From NCBI GenBank assembly GCA_003194525.1, contig NBIV01000153.1:62001-126000 (forward strand): 64,000 nucleotides of DNA, given 5' to 3'. A program made the translations under genes and the position numbers. Positions 11,280 to 21,265 of this stretch are shown piece after piece. The notes beneath the pieces are model-generated. The model did no database searches. It worked only from the letters and a program-made list of their open reading frames with translations, and had not been told where the DNA came from. The stretch is from Gracilariopsis chorda (Eukaryota; Rhodophyta; Florideophyceae; Gracilariales; Gracilariaceae). Position 1 is the first letter of the stretch; the number at the start of each line of letters is the position of its first letter.

Positions 11280-11978
11280 TCAGCATACCTGAAAGGTTTG
11301 ATTCGGTATATTGTCCACGATTCCGTTCGCCATCATCGTCATGTGGCTTTCCGCTACCTTATGGTGACTTTCTAGTGTTAGCAAACCCGTTCGGTCGCAT
11401 ACCACTTTGGCTAACACTTGTTGCATGGGCGGAACTCGAATGTACTTGGCCAATCGAACCTTACTGGATACTGTCGCCGAGTGGGTTTCCTGTCTCGGAC
11501 CTGATGCGGTTCTAGAATCGTGACGACCTAAAACGGCGAGTTTTGGACCCTTATGGAACAAAACCTTTCTGGTACGAGGCAAAATTCTCCGGACATAGTT
11601 GTTTATGAACGTAGTTCCAAGGATACAATCCGTTGCCAATTGGTTGATCACGATGAGCCGTACCCGGACCTTAAGGTTTTCCACGGCTACCATTAAGACT
11701 ATACTTCCACGGACCGCTAATGGTCGCTTATTTGCATCCACCAAAGGGTTTGTGACGGTACTCGGTCGTACCGTTTCCAATACCCTTGGGGATAGGAGCT
11801 TCGCATTAACCAGGTTCAGTCCAGCTCCCGTATCCAAGATGGCGGTACACGGAACCAAATGGTTAACAGAAAGCCCAAAGGTGATGTTTACCTTGTAGTT
11901 ATCATGCTTCAGAAAACAAATAGATACCGATTGGTCTTCTGCTGCTTCCTCTTCAGTGACCGCAGGGCGAACATCCAT
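11280..11978 (-). CDS. Gypsy-2 aspartic protease region
   Basis: A 232-codon open frame with the retropepsin hallmarks: catalytic AILDTGAGLNLV (about residue 45) and the downstream CILGTTFI flap/hydrophobic-Gly motif. It would process the gag-pol polyprotein in cytoplasmic particles. It sits between gag and RT, as in Ty3/Gypsy, and the equivalent VLDTGAGPNLV occurs in Gypsy-3. The frame itself is intact, but neighbouring gag and integrase are broken. Confidence 0.8.
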   Translation of the reverse strand: MDVRPAVTEEEAAEDQSVSICFLKHDNYKVNITFGLSVNHLVPCTAILDTGAGLNLVNAKLLSPRVLETVRPSTVTNPLVDANKRPLAVRGSIVLMVAVENLKVRVRLIVINQLATDCILGTTFINNYVRRILPRTRKVLFHKGPKLAVLGRHDSRTASGPRQETHSATVSSKVRLAKYIRVPPMQQVLAKVVCDRTGLLTLESHHKVAESHMTMMANGIVDNIPNQTFQVC

Positions 11979-12055
11979 ACAATAACCAGCTGGTGCCAGT
12001 TGGCCTTCCGAATGGGACCAGTTTGGATTGGCCAGCGGCCCAATCTTTAGGCTTT

Positions 12056-14291
12056 TTACGCCTGTGGTGGTACGGTGGCGTGTTCCTCTGCCGTCTCCGC
12101 ACCGGTGACTAGATTAACCTGTTGATTTCCAGGAGGGTGCTTGTTCTGAACCTGTCGGTTTCCGCCCGTTTGGCCAAGTACCACCTCATGGTTTTGCTGA
12201 CGCACTATTAGGACCACTGATCCAACCTGAGGGGTGACATTAGGACATGTCGTAGCCAAATGGTGAGATGACAAGGGAAACCAACAAAGGAGATTCCCAA
12301 TGGTTGGATCCTTCGAAGCCATCCAGATTCCGCGCATTGGAGTTCTGTCCATCGGTTGGACACGCGCCGTATGCTATGAAGACCACTGACTCTGGGGTGG
12401 GGTCCTACCACTTGGTTCTATCGCGAGTACCGGTTCATCAGAGACGGACACTTGCACGGCTGACCTGGACACCTTCGACGCTGATGTTACCATTGGGGAC
12501 TTCCATGCAGATGAATGAGAGACTGATGCGGTTGCGGGCCAGGTGTTTGCCAAGTGGACCGTGGATCCAACTGGTGTAACATCGTGGCCGTGTCTTCTGA
12601 AGGTGACGAATAATCCACCTCCAGGATCCTCCGTTTCGGTTTATCCTTGCAAGGTTTGAGAACCGTACTGGGCTGTCTTCGACCGGCTCGGTGAGTGTCT
12701 CCAAAGACTTGAGCATAACGCGCGAGCCCGTTATAAGCCACCTTTCGGTTTGTCGCGAGGTAGTTCCTCACCTGGGACCTAATGGCCTTGTCGATGCTAT
12801 CGGCTAACAGTGACTTAAACCGCGTGGTGCCGAATACATTACCACACCGGAAGGCCATCGCGAATAATGACTTCGCCAAATCCAACTCGGTTTGTCCTGA
12901 CCTCTGATGGTTACCTAAAAGCTCAGAATAACCTTCCTGAATAACCTCGGCGGTCGCGTAGGTTTCCAAAAGGTAGTTGAAGACCTGCGGATAAGTCCGA
13001 AGCATCTCTGTTTGGTCTTCATCAACCTACATGGTATTTCCTTGCATCCTACTATGGAGCAAGGATGCGGCCTGCTTCTTCAGATAGAACTGAAATAACC
13101 ACATGGCTGCACCTTCTGAGAAACCATTCTGGTCACAAGCAATCTTGAACCTTTGAAGGAAATCAATGATCGCAATGGGATCATCACCTGTAAAGGTAGT
13201 ATCACCCATTTGGAAACCAAGCCGTTTGTACTGCTTGGTAATCTTCTGAGGCACCTGTGAGGTATACTCGGGAATCCCAGTTCAGTAAACTGTAGGTTCT
13301 GTAGTCAACTGCCTTGGTCAAAAAGTCGTTCAACGGCCGAATAACCTCCAGGTCCGAAGCCATATCGGACTAATTGTCTCCGGATGGGTCATACGGTTTG
13401 GTCTTTCCTTTACGGTTTTTCTTCACCTTCCGACGGTGTTTTCCTTCCTCGTACTCCTACCTTCACGGTGCTTGTCATCCTCCGATGGCTCCGTATCGAT
13501 AGTGGAGTGCGAGGAGTCAGGATCTGACCCACGGCCCTTTCTCCCTCTCCTCTTGGTCTTCTTGTTTCCTTTTGGTCTCCGTCGCCGCTCATCCTCCGAG
13601 CTCGACGAACCGCAACCATCAGGGTGCTCTCCTTTGGGTCCCTGCTTGGCTCTACCAGTTGGTTCCAGAAGGTATATATATCCCGGGCCTTCGTCCAGCT
13701 GAAGGTCTGCCCGTCTCCGAAATGAGTTGGGAAGCTTCCACAAGTTTGTTTAATAGGAAGGGACGCCTGGATAGCCTGCGTGACCGATAAACCTGTGGGT
13801 TACCCTGAGTGGTGTGTGTCATTACCGGGACTTTTTGCTGGCTCTGCGGTGCCACCACTTGGCGTTCCTGCAGGGACTCCTGTACCATTTGGTCAACATA
13901 CTTCCGAGCGCTTTGCTCCAGGAATTGGAAAACCAATGCAGGTATTTGGTCGGCCAGCTGGTGTGTAGCACGGCCAACCACCATCTTGGTAGTTGTATCC
14001 AAATCCAACTTGGGTAGCACAGTCTTAGGTTTCTCCGTTTCCTTTTCTTCTACCAGTTGGTCAGATGTGGCACCGGGCCTCGGCCCCATCGGGGACGCGC
14101 TCTACTACATTGGTTACCAGGGGAGCGGCATCCTCCACCGTATGCTCCTCTTCGTCGGCATACACCTGTGCGGTAGTTCTACTCAATAGTTCCTCCGGGT
14201 TGTCCAATCTTGGTTCAACGAATCTTTGGGACGGGCCTGCGCCCGTTCCTCGACTCGATGAACCTCTGGACCTTGTGTTTGGTTGCGGCAT
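12056..14291 (-). pseudogene. gag: Gypsy-2 gag
   Basis: Nucleocapsid/capsid polyprotein of the retrotransposon, broken by frameshifts. The N-terminal part from the ATG at 14291 (MPQPNTRSRG) is polar and disordered. A capsid-like region (13254-12487) reads in one frame with one TAG near 13027. It contains FKIACDQNGFSEGAAMWLFQ and TYPQVFNYLLETYAT, which match the Gypsy-3 gag segments QVACGQNGFHDRAALYGFQ and TYPEVVRYLLGTYTT. A Lys/Arg-rich stretch with many Ser and Asp (about 13740-13410) may be a linker or NLS. No clean CCHC zinc knuckle was seen. Confidence 0.7.
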
Positions 14292-14400
14292 ATCCAATGG
14301 GTAAACTGATGGTTCACTAAATCGCTTTGTAGTAATAACCAAACCAAACGGTGTCCAAAATACACTTCCTTCCTAAGTTCTACTTTCCAAAGCCAATAGA

Positions 14401-14924
14401 TGTAGTTCCAATTCTAGGTCAGGAGACCAAAATGTGGTAAAAACAATCGGGTGCGAAGTACCAGCAGAGTACTTCGTTTGGAAAACCTTTGGTGGGAGCG
14501 CGACAAGGGCTTGACCTGAAGAGTGGACGTTGCGTAGCCGAAAGGATTTTGCAGCACTAAACCACTAAGGGCGTAAGATAACCAGGCATTCTTACTGTAG
14601 ACAATTGGTAATGTTGGTAGTACGGTGCACACGGGTTAGTAAAGCCTGAATAGTCTTTGCTAAACCAAGAGGTTGACTGCAGAAACCAGTTGGTATCACA
14701 CTTAGCCAAGAGGTGCTTGGCTTTATCATGGTTGGTGAGGGGGCGCTGCCTCAGGTGCACTCGGCTACGTGGCATACGTTGGGGCCAGCCCTAGTGGCCT
14801 TTCCCCACACCACAGTAGCGCGGTATCACTACGTATCTAAATTAATTGACTTAATTTGTAAACTAATGAGTTAGCCACTCTAACCCAACTCGCACACTTA
14901 CCAATTGGTCCAGTGCGCTTTGCA
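14401..14924 (-). repeat. Candidate 5' LTR of Gypsy-2
   Basis: Inferred by analogy with the proven Gypsy-3 LTRs (513/522 bp): similar length, the ACCAATTGG motif near the start, an end in ACTACA, and a TGGCTTTGG primer-site-like stretch a few bases later. No partner LTR or target duplication confirms it. Confidence 0.4.
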
Positions 14925-16699
14925 CTGCCGATATGATCAGGTCTCACTGTATCACATGGTACATCATGCAATTGGCGAACATCGTCGTGTACAGTCTGTA
15001 TCTGCCCAACATAGAACCATCGATCTGCATGCAGACAATTGCAGCAAGCAAGACGAAAACTTCTTCATGCTGTACTATTTACTATGGTGAGTTTCAATGA
15101 GAAATGAAGATGAGATTGTGCTATGATTTTTAGTCGCGGGACGTACAAAATATCTTTTTGATGCTACGATAGGTTTAGTTTAGAGAAGACTAACGCATTT
15201 TGATGTTTTGAAGCCTAGTAAGATGATGAAAGTTGTAAATGAGAGCGTTGTTTCGAATAAATTTAAAAATACTACAAAAATCGATTGGGTGAATTTTAAT
15301 GTTTTTTGAAGCGGTTTTACAAAGTAAGAAGCCACTTTAAGCTTTCTTTTTTTTATCTTTAGGGTTTTGTCAAAGATTTCTGAAGGAGTAATGACTAAGC
15401 GACTTTCTACGAATAATGCATAGGAAGCGTACATCTTGCGTAAGACCATGGCAAAAAATCTATTACTCGTACAATTACACAGACATTCATGCAAAATAAA
15501 GCTTTATGGCTTACCATTATTCCATTGTCTTAGATATCATCTGCTTGAGAACGAAACCGACAGACATACTTCGTAAAGAACATTCTTGAGCGGTATTATA
15601 AGAGTGACAGGCAAAAACGAGTCGAATAATTATTCAGTAGATGTAATTGGCATAAAGATGTCTAAAATAAGTTCTGAATAATATTAAGAAAGTTTTTTTC
15701 ACTCAATTTGGAGTTGGCACTCGTTGGAATATTTTTACTATATCATTTCTCGCCGTGGGCGGTTTAATGGACACAATTACATTCAAACTAGTGGAAGTGC
15801 CGCTCGGAATAAAGCTAGAGTACAACGATAAACCGGCTCCGTACCAGTATCAAAGTACCTGTTGACAGGAACGTAATAGAGGTAGTAAGCATCGTGATCG
15901 AAGAGCGTTGTAAGACGTTTGGAACCAGGTTGTATTGTTTTAATCATAATTTCGGTGTTTCTCATCCAAATTGAGATTGGTCTGGTTCAAATGAAAGAGA
16001 AGAGAATGCTCTACAACTTTGATTTTCACAGCTTACCTGGACTTCCGACACAGAAATGGTCATATCTCGGTTCAACCCACGGAGCCATTTCGATTTTTTG
16101 ATATGGAATGTTACAATTTAATTGTGACCAAACGTGACGGCCAGAGTGCACCTGGTACACGTTTGCTCCAATATACCAAATAGATACGGATTTTGATACA
16201 AGACGTGGTTGAAGAACTGTAGAGTAAATTTTGACTAAAATTTCGAGGACGGAATTTGCTCCGCAGCGCTCTTTTTGTCTGACGGGGGGTATCCCTATAC
16301 CCTACCACCATAATTTGGTATTTGATGCTACACAAAACCGTACACGTGTAGAGTTGCGTGACAATTGAGTGCACACAAAATGCGATTTGTGTTTCCCATT
16401 TGGTCGGGATCGAAATTGCAGTGTGCCAGTTGTGGCGGCGAAGAAAGTTTGTGGCGGGTGCGGCATGCCCTTGGCTATTGCGGGCAAAGGGCGTGGTGCA
16501 CCGCGCGGGCATGCCTTGGGATGACTGCCGCGGTAGAGGCCACTTTTGCGGAGTGCAAGCGTGCGCGGGTGACCAGGCGGTGTAGGCGACAAAGATGGAG
16601 CGAAGAGCAGATCGATTGCCATAATAGCGCGCCAAAGCGTCCCCAGATCTGATACCACAAAAACAGTTTGCTTCGAAGGGGGTAAAAGGGTTATAGGGA
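14925..16699. other. Intergenic, AT-rich, nothing recognised
   Basis: Only short frames without motifs. A small inverted repeat GGGTATCCCTATACCC occurs near 16290, and the segment 16430-16640 is GC-rich compared with its surroundings. No gene or repeat family is assigned. Confidence 0.45.
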
Positions 16700-16711
16700 T
16701 AGCGCTAGCGC

Positions 16712-16755
16712 TAACCCTCACAAGGGCTCAATTTGGCAAAGGGCTCAATTTGGCA
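16712..16755 (+). repeat. Left TIR with duplicated subterminal motif
   Basis: TIR at 16714-16737 plus a second direct copy of AAGGGCTCAATTTGGC at 16739-16754, probably tandem transposase binding sites. Confidence 0.85.
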
Positions 16756-18894
16756 GAGCCATTTTGACAACAAGTTAGTCAGTAGAGAACAGATTCTTAT
16801 TCCCAATGAGCTCCCGGATCTCCCATTGCACTTTCCTTCTACCTCTTTGCGTGTCACACAGCGTCCCGAGACTACAAACCGCATCATGCCCCCGTCCATG
16901 CGCCAGCAAACGGCCAAACTCAAGGCCGCCCAGAGTAGAAGGGAAGATTTACAACTTCGCCGCCGAAAAGCCGCTGAGCTCATTCAAGCCCATCACACTA
17001 TAACTGACGTCGCCGCTGCGACGTCAATAAGTGAACGAACACTATATCGTATCAGGAAAGCTATAAAAAAGGATCAAACACAGACTTTAAACCGCCTCCT
17101 CACACCCACTGAACACCATGCCGGTCGCACACCAGTTCTAACACGTTCAGAAGAGCAAATGCTGGTAGATCGCGCGATATTTGCGTCTGAACGCGCGTTT
17201 ACGATGGGGGAGCATGAACTGCGGTCAATGATGAGTCAGATTGCCAATGATGGTCGCAAGACGTTCAAGAATGGCCTACCTTCCATATATGCTTTATGGT
17301 CGTTTCGGTCTCGCAATCGCCAACTAACAATGCGTCGCACAGAAAATATTGTGCTCAAGCGAATCAACGCACAAAACACCGAACACCTACAAACCTTAGT
17401 AGACATCATAGAGAGGGTGAAAGAGAGGATGCCAGATCCTTTCACAGACCTCCGAAAGGTGTGGAACCTGGATGAAACCGCCGTTTCTGCTTCATACGGT
17501 CGTCAGTATCGTGGCTTCAATGCCGCAAACCGGAGAAATGGAGGTCTCAGAATGAAAATTAAGGACGGTGGAAAGCACCTTACATCCGTCATCATAAGTT
17601 GTGCTGCAGGCCATATTGCTCCAATGTTCCTCATCGCGCAAGGGAAACGTCCTGTTCAATCATGGATGAATCCCACTCCACAACACATTAACGATAAGCT
17701 TCATGACGACTATAATTGGCTTGCTGAACGCGAATGGATTCCAACAGGCACCGCGCTCGTATGCAGCAAAAAGGGGTCAATAACCAAAGAACTACTGCCG
17801 AAAGTTATAGCACACTTCAACAATTTTGTGCGCAAGTTTGTCCCGCAAGAAGAAAAGATTCTTCTGTACATCGACGGCCATAGTTCACGAAAGGGGACAG
17901 AATGGATTGAAGCCGCTGTAGCCAAAAACATTGAAGTCATCCAACTCCCTGCGAACACCTCTCACTTTCTAAAGCCTTGTGACGATCACATAAATAAGGT
18001 GTACAAAGAGAATGTCAGAAACGCTTTGGATGTGTTCTTATACAAGGGAGCTTACCTGAACGCAAACATCTCCGTGAAGATGAAACTTGCAGCGGCTGCA
18101 TATCGGTCCTTGAATGCAAACCTTGCTGTCAGAAGCTTCTTCAACTGTGGTCTATACCCACTTGACACGGACAAAATTATGAAGTTTGCGAAGTCTCCAC
18201 GGCCTGAACCAGAGCCCGGTACACAACTTAACCTCCCAGCCGCAGGAAGCTCCCGACTTGCCGATGATGCGATTGCGACTGAAGTTAGGAGAATTGCTCG
18301 CGAAGTCACGAGCTCCAGCGACTGCTTGCGTCAGAATGAGAACGTTCTGCAACAAAAACCGTCAGCGAATAGTGTAATTTGGCGTCCTGCACCGGTAATA
18401 ACGCCAACGAAAGCAAAGCCCAACACTAATCCTGGGGGCACTCCTGCCTTGTGGCTAACAGAAGGTAATCGTCCTTTCAATTCGCCGAATGATGTCAACG
18501 GCACTCATAATGGGTCTGGGTTCGGACTTGGAGCGCAGGATAAGGAGAACGATGGTCAGGGAGGTGATATGAACTTTCCCACTTTGGTGGAATCAAACGC
18601 TCGTAAGAAATTTGATGACTTACCAATCGCAATGTGGCCAAGAAGAGCCAAGAACACTGTAGATGGTTGCCCTCGGTCGTCCGCACAGCATGAAGCTGCT
18701 TCCGTTTTGATGGCGATTCGCCACTACCGTTGAGAGGTAGAAGCGGAGCGCGGGATCTGCCTGCCAAATTGAGCCCTTGGTGACAACCGTTGCTTTGGAG
18801 CAGAAAAAAATGAAGCAGAATCAACCTCTGCGCGTCTGTTTTGACCTGTTTCTCAGACACACGAATGTCTGCCAAATTAAGCCCTTGTGAGGGT
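16714..18894 (+). mobile_element. pogo-like DNA transposon, complete with TIRs and TA duplication
   Basis: The ends are inverted repeats of about 27 bp with one mismatch (left from 16714, ACCCTCACAAGGGCTC; right end at 18894). They are flanked by TA at 16712-16713 and 18895-18896, the target duplication of the Tc1/mariner/pogo superfamily. Inside each end the core AAGGGCTCAATTTGGC recurs, giving two copies per end. The transposase gene fills the interior. Length is 2181 bp. Confidence 0.93.
16886..18733 (+). CDS. pogo/Tigger-like transposase (DDE_1)
   Basis: Cut-and-paste transposase acting in the nucleus. The frame is open from 16733, but its first ATG lies inside the TIR repeats. I prefer the ATG at 16886 (MPPSMRQQT), giving 615 residues. 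Order: a psq/HTH region (ELIQAHHTITDVAAATSISE), a CENP-B-type HTH (TRSEEQMLVDRAIFASE), then the DDE domain with D in VWNLDETAV (codon at 17471), D in LLYIDGHSS (17873) and D in FLKPCDDHINKVYK (17981), a DD35D spacing. The C-terminal 170 residues are polar and low in motif content. There is no internal stop, unlike most other elements here, so the element may be recent and autonomous. Confidence 0.92.
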   Translation: MPPSMRQQTAKLKAAQSRREDLQLRRRKAAELIQAHHTITDVAAATSISERTLYRIRKAIKKDQTQTLNRLLTPTEHHAGRTPVLTRSEEQMLVDRAIFASERAFTMGEHELRSMMSQIANDGRKTFKNGLPSIYALWSFRSRNRQLTMRRTENIVLKRINAQNTEHLQTLVDIIERVKERMPDPFTDLRKVWNLDETAVSASYGRQYRGFNAANRRNGGLRMKIKDGGKHLTSVIISCAAGHIAPMFLIAQGKRPVQSWMNPTPQHINDKLHDDYNWLAEREWIPTGTALVCSKKGSITKELLPKVIAHFNNFVRKFVPQEEKILLYIDGHSSRKGTEWIEAAVAKNIEVIQLPANTSHFLKPCDDHINKVYKENVRNALDVFLYKGAYLNANISVKMKLAAAAYRSLNANLAVRSFFNCGLYPLDTDKIMKFAKSPRPEPEPGTQLNLPAAGSSRLADDAIATEVRRIAREVTSSSDCLRQNENVLQQKPSANSVIWRPAPVITPTKAKPNTNPGGTPALWLTEGNRPFNSPNDVNGTHNGSGFGLGAQDKENDGQGGDMNFPTLVESNARKKFDDLPIAMWPRRAKNTVDGCPRSSAQHEAASVLMAIRHYR

Positions 18895-18896
18895 TA
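18762..18896 (-). repeat. Right TIR with inner subterminal copy
   Basis: The outer copy (18871-18894) mirrors the left TIR with one mismatch. An inner copy of GCCAAATTGAGCCCTT sits at 18763-18778, mirroring the doubled motif on the left but with wider spacing (about 108 bp against 17 bp). Confidence 0.85.
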
Positions 18897-19660
18897 GCCC
18901 TTCGAAGAAAACGTCGTTTGCGCAGGTGCAAAAATCGCTTTTTGACACGCCTTTATCACAATTTGTGACGTCGCATTTTGTGATTTGTGATTTCAGGAGT
19001 GTTCCACTGACACCAAGCGCATTGTTCCTCAACCATCGAGCCGCAACAAATTGTCACTCCTCGGGTAAGTTCCACCTGTTGACCTCCGCCCCTGCGGTAA
19101 GGAATCCCTTGGTGAGCCTCGCAACCTCGCAGGGACTGCATTTCTCGGACTTCTACCGGCCAATGGCATCTCTTCAAAAACAATTCGGCCTGTGCTTCAT
19201 CACGTCACAACAACAGTTTCAAAACGGAAGCCGAAGGACAGTTCCACACAAGAGGATTCCACCCTCATCTCAACTCAGCAGGTAAGTTCTATTGAGTATG
19301 CGCCAAACTCAGCCCTTTTAGCTCCAAGGACCACCGCGTACTTGGAAAGAGGCAAGGAAGCCCTTGAACGTTTTGGAAGGTTTCACCATATAGTTCCCAA
19401 TTCCTCGAAGGCACAGAGCTCACCACGATTCAACGGGGCTTGACAGTTCTTCTGACCTTGGTTCTGGCACAACATTTATGAGCTGTGGTTTCAGTTTTGG
19501 TTGACAAGATACCATTGTTTGAATATCACCGTCGTTTTGCTCAGTTGAAGCTCGTGTATTTATAGTCCAACCGGAGAACACTGTAGTGATACGGTGGGAT
19601 TGGAGTTTTCAAAGAGATCTCAGATCATCGTTTCGGGTTGTACCTGCCACGCGTTGAGTC
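18897..19660. other. Upstream region of NB-ARC gene A
   Basis: No coding motif is visible, although plus-strand frames 18887-19285 and 19192-19443 exist. Probably promoter and 5' leader of the NB-ARC gene; no clear TATA element was recognised. Confidence 0.4.
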
Positions 19661-21265
19661 ATGGCCGAAGCAGCTGTTGCTGGAGCAACCAAGGGGGCGG
19701 ACAAACTTGAATCGTACTTTAAGAAATGCTTTGAACGCAGGGACTTGGTGGCTGACAATAAGACAATGCTACATGATCTGCTACGCATTTACGCCAACAC
19801 TCTTGAAGATATTAACCATGCAGAGAACAGCCGCTCGCATGACATCGATTTGGTGGACAAGAATATAAAACGGAGACTTGGAGAGTACAAAGAGAGGCTG
19901 AAAGCCAAGCTTCAAGATCTGGATTCAAGCACTGAAAAGGTGGAACATGCCAACTGTATGGGACGGGTGAAAAGAATGCGGGGAGTCATGGAAGAATGTC
20001 GGGCGCTAGTCGGCGAGGCGCGTGAGTACTACGATCGATCTGTACGACCAGCACTTGAAAGAACGGAGGATGCTGATGTCGTACGCGGAAGAAATGCGGC
20101 CGTTGAGACCACGCGTGACGGGAATGTATCTCTGAACTTTCCCGGTCAAGACCGATACGTAGCTGGCGGTAACGTGCCTCCAAATCCTCCTCGACTTACA
20201 CTGGACTACGCCACCACAGACACATGTGAGGGGAGGCTAAAAGCCGAAATCCTTAGTTCTGTGCGGAGCAGTAGTAGAATTGTTGGAGTGATGGCATTGG
20301 GGCTTGGAGGTGTTGGGAAAACGTGTGCGTTGCGTGGGCTTGCAGATGACAGGGATATTAGGAAGATGTTTGCTGACGGTATTCTTTTCATTCAGCTAGG
20401 CAATGATTCAGTTCTTCCGGACATGGTCAACGGAATCGCAGAATGTGTAGAGCGAACTGGTGGAACGCAGTTATGCAGGAGAATACGGGGGGCGAGAACG
20501 ATGGAAGAGGCATCCGATAAGGCTAGACAGTGGTTCAAAGGACGCAAATGCCTGTTTCTTGTGGACGACATTTGGGAGGCGAACGGAATTGCTCCACTTG
20601 AACTCAGGCAACTGGGCAGGATGTTGAACGATGAAAGCTTGTTAGTGTTCACTTCAAGATCAAAGGGCTTCATGGAGAGTGTTGATAAGAATGTGGTATT
20701 TGAGGAACGAGAGGCACACGGGGCGCTTGCGAGGCATATGTTAATGAATCACGCAAATATCGGAAGCTATGTCGATCTGAGATCGGCGAACAGGGAGGCT
20801 GTTAAGGGTATTCTGGAGATATGCCAGGGACTTCCGCTTGCTCTTGGGATTGCTGCAGCGACGGTACGTAGCTAATATGGAACCGGTATGAACAATCAGG
20901 ATGCGTGGAGCAACTACTACGATGACCTGAAATCGAAAGCAAGGAGCATTGCACGTGGGAGCACGAAACTGTACGGTCCGTTGAGATTGGTAGTAGATCG
21001 ATCTCTCAAAGTGCTGGATCTGGAATCGAGGTTCGAGAAGACGTTCGAAGAGATGTTCCAAGGGTTTTGTGTTCTGCAGAAGCAGCAAACGGTTAGGGGA
21101 TCAATGCTGCAAAAGTTGTGGAACGTGGACGAGTTGGGCAAAGCTGCAGAGATTGCTGGACTGTTAGAAAGCGTATCTCTTATAAACATAATGAGGAGAA
21201 AAGAAAATGAGTTCTCTGTTCAGGTTCACGATCTCTCTCTCTCTCTCTTTTACAGGCACACTAGT

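Larger units (their letters stand above)
8010..14924 (-). mobile_element. Ty3/Gypsy chromovirus 2
   Basis: A minus-strand element with gag (14291 to about 12060), protease (11978-11280), RT/RNase H (11139-9580), integrase (9552-8605) and a C-terminal chromodomain (about 8190-8010). The gag and pol sequences are related to Gypsy-3. A candidate 5' LTR at 14924-14401 (about 524 bp) is inferred from its length, its ACTACA end, the spacing to gag, and the shared motif ACCAATTGGnAAGTG about 15 bp from the LTR start of Gypsy-3. No 3' LTR was found, so the element is probably 3'-truncated. Frameshifts and stops break gag and integrase. Confidence 0.82.

Noticed and set aside
20870..20900. Stop in NB-ARC gene A read as a short intron starting at GTACGT
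   Set aside because: The 30-base stretch aligns without gap to gene B, which codes straight through. The TAA is a Tyr codon changed by one base, so no intron is needed.
21231..21249. (CT)n tract as an independent microsatellite
   Set aside because: It lies exactly at the 3' end of the minus-strand LINE next to the target duplication and is better read as the LINE tail.
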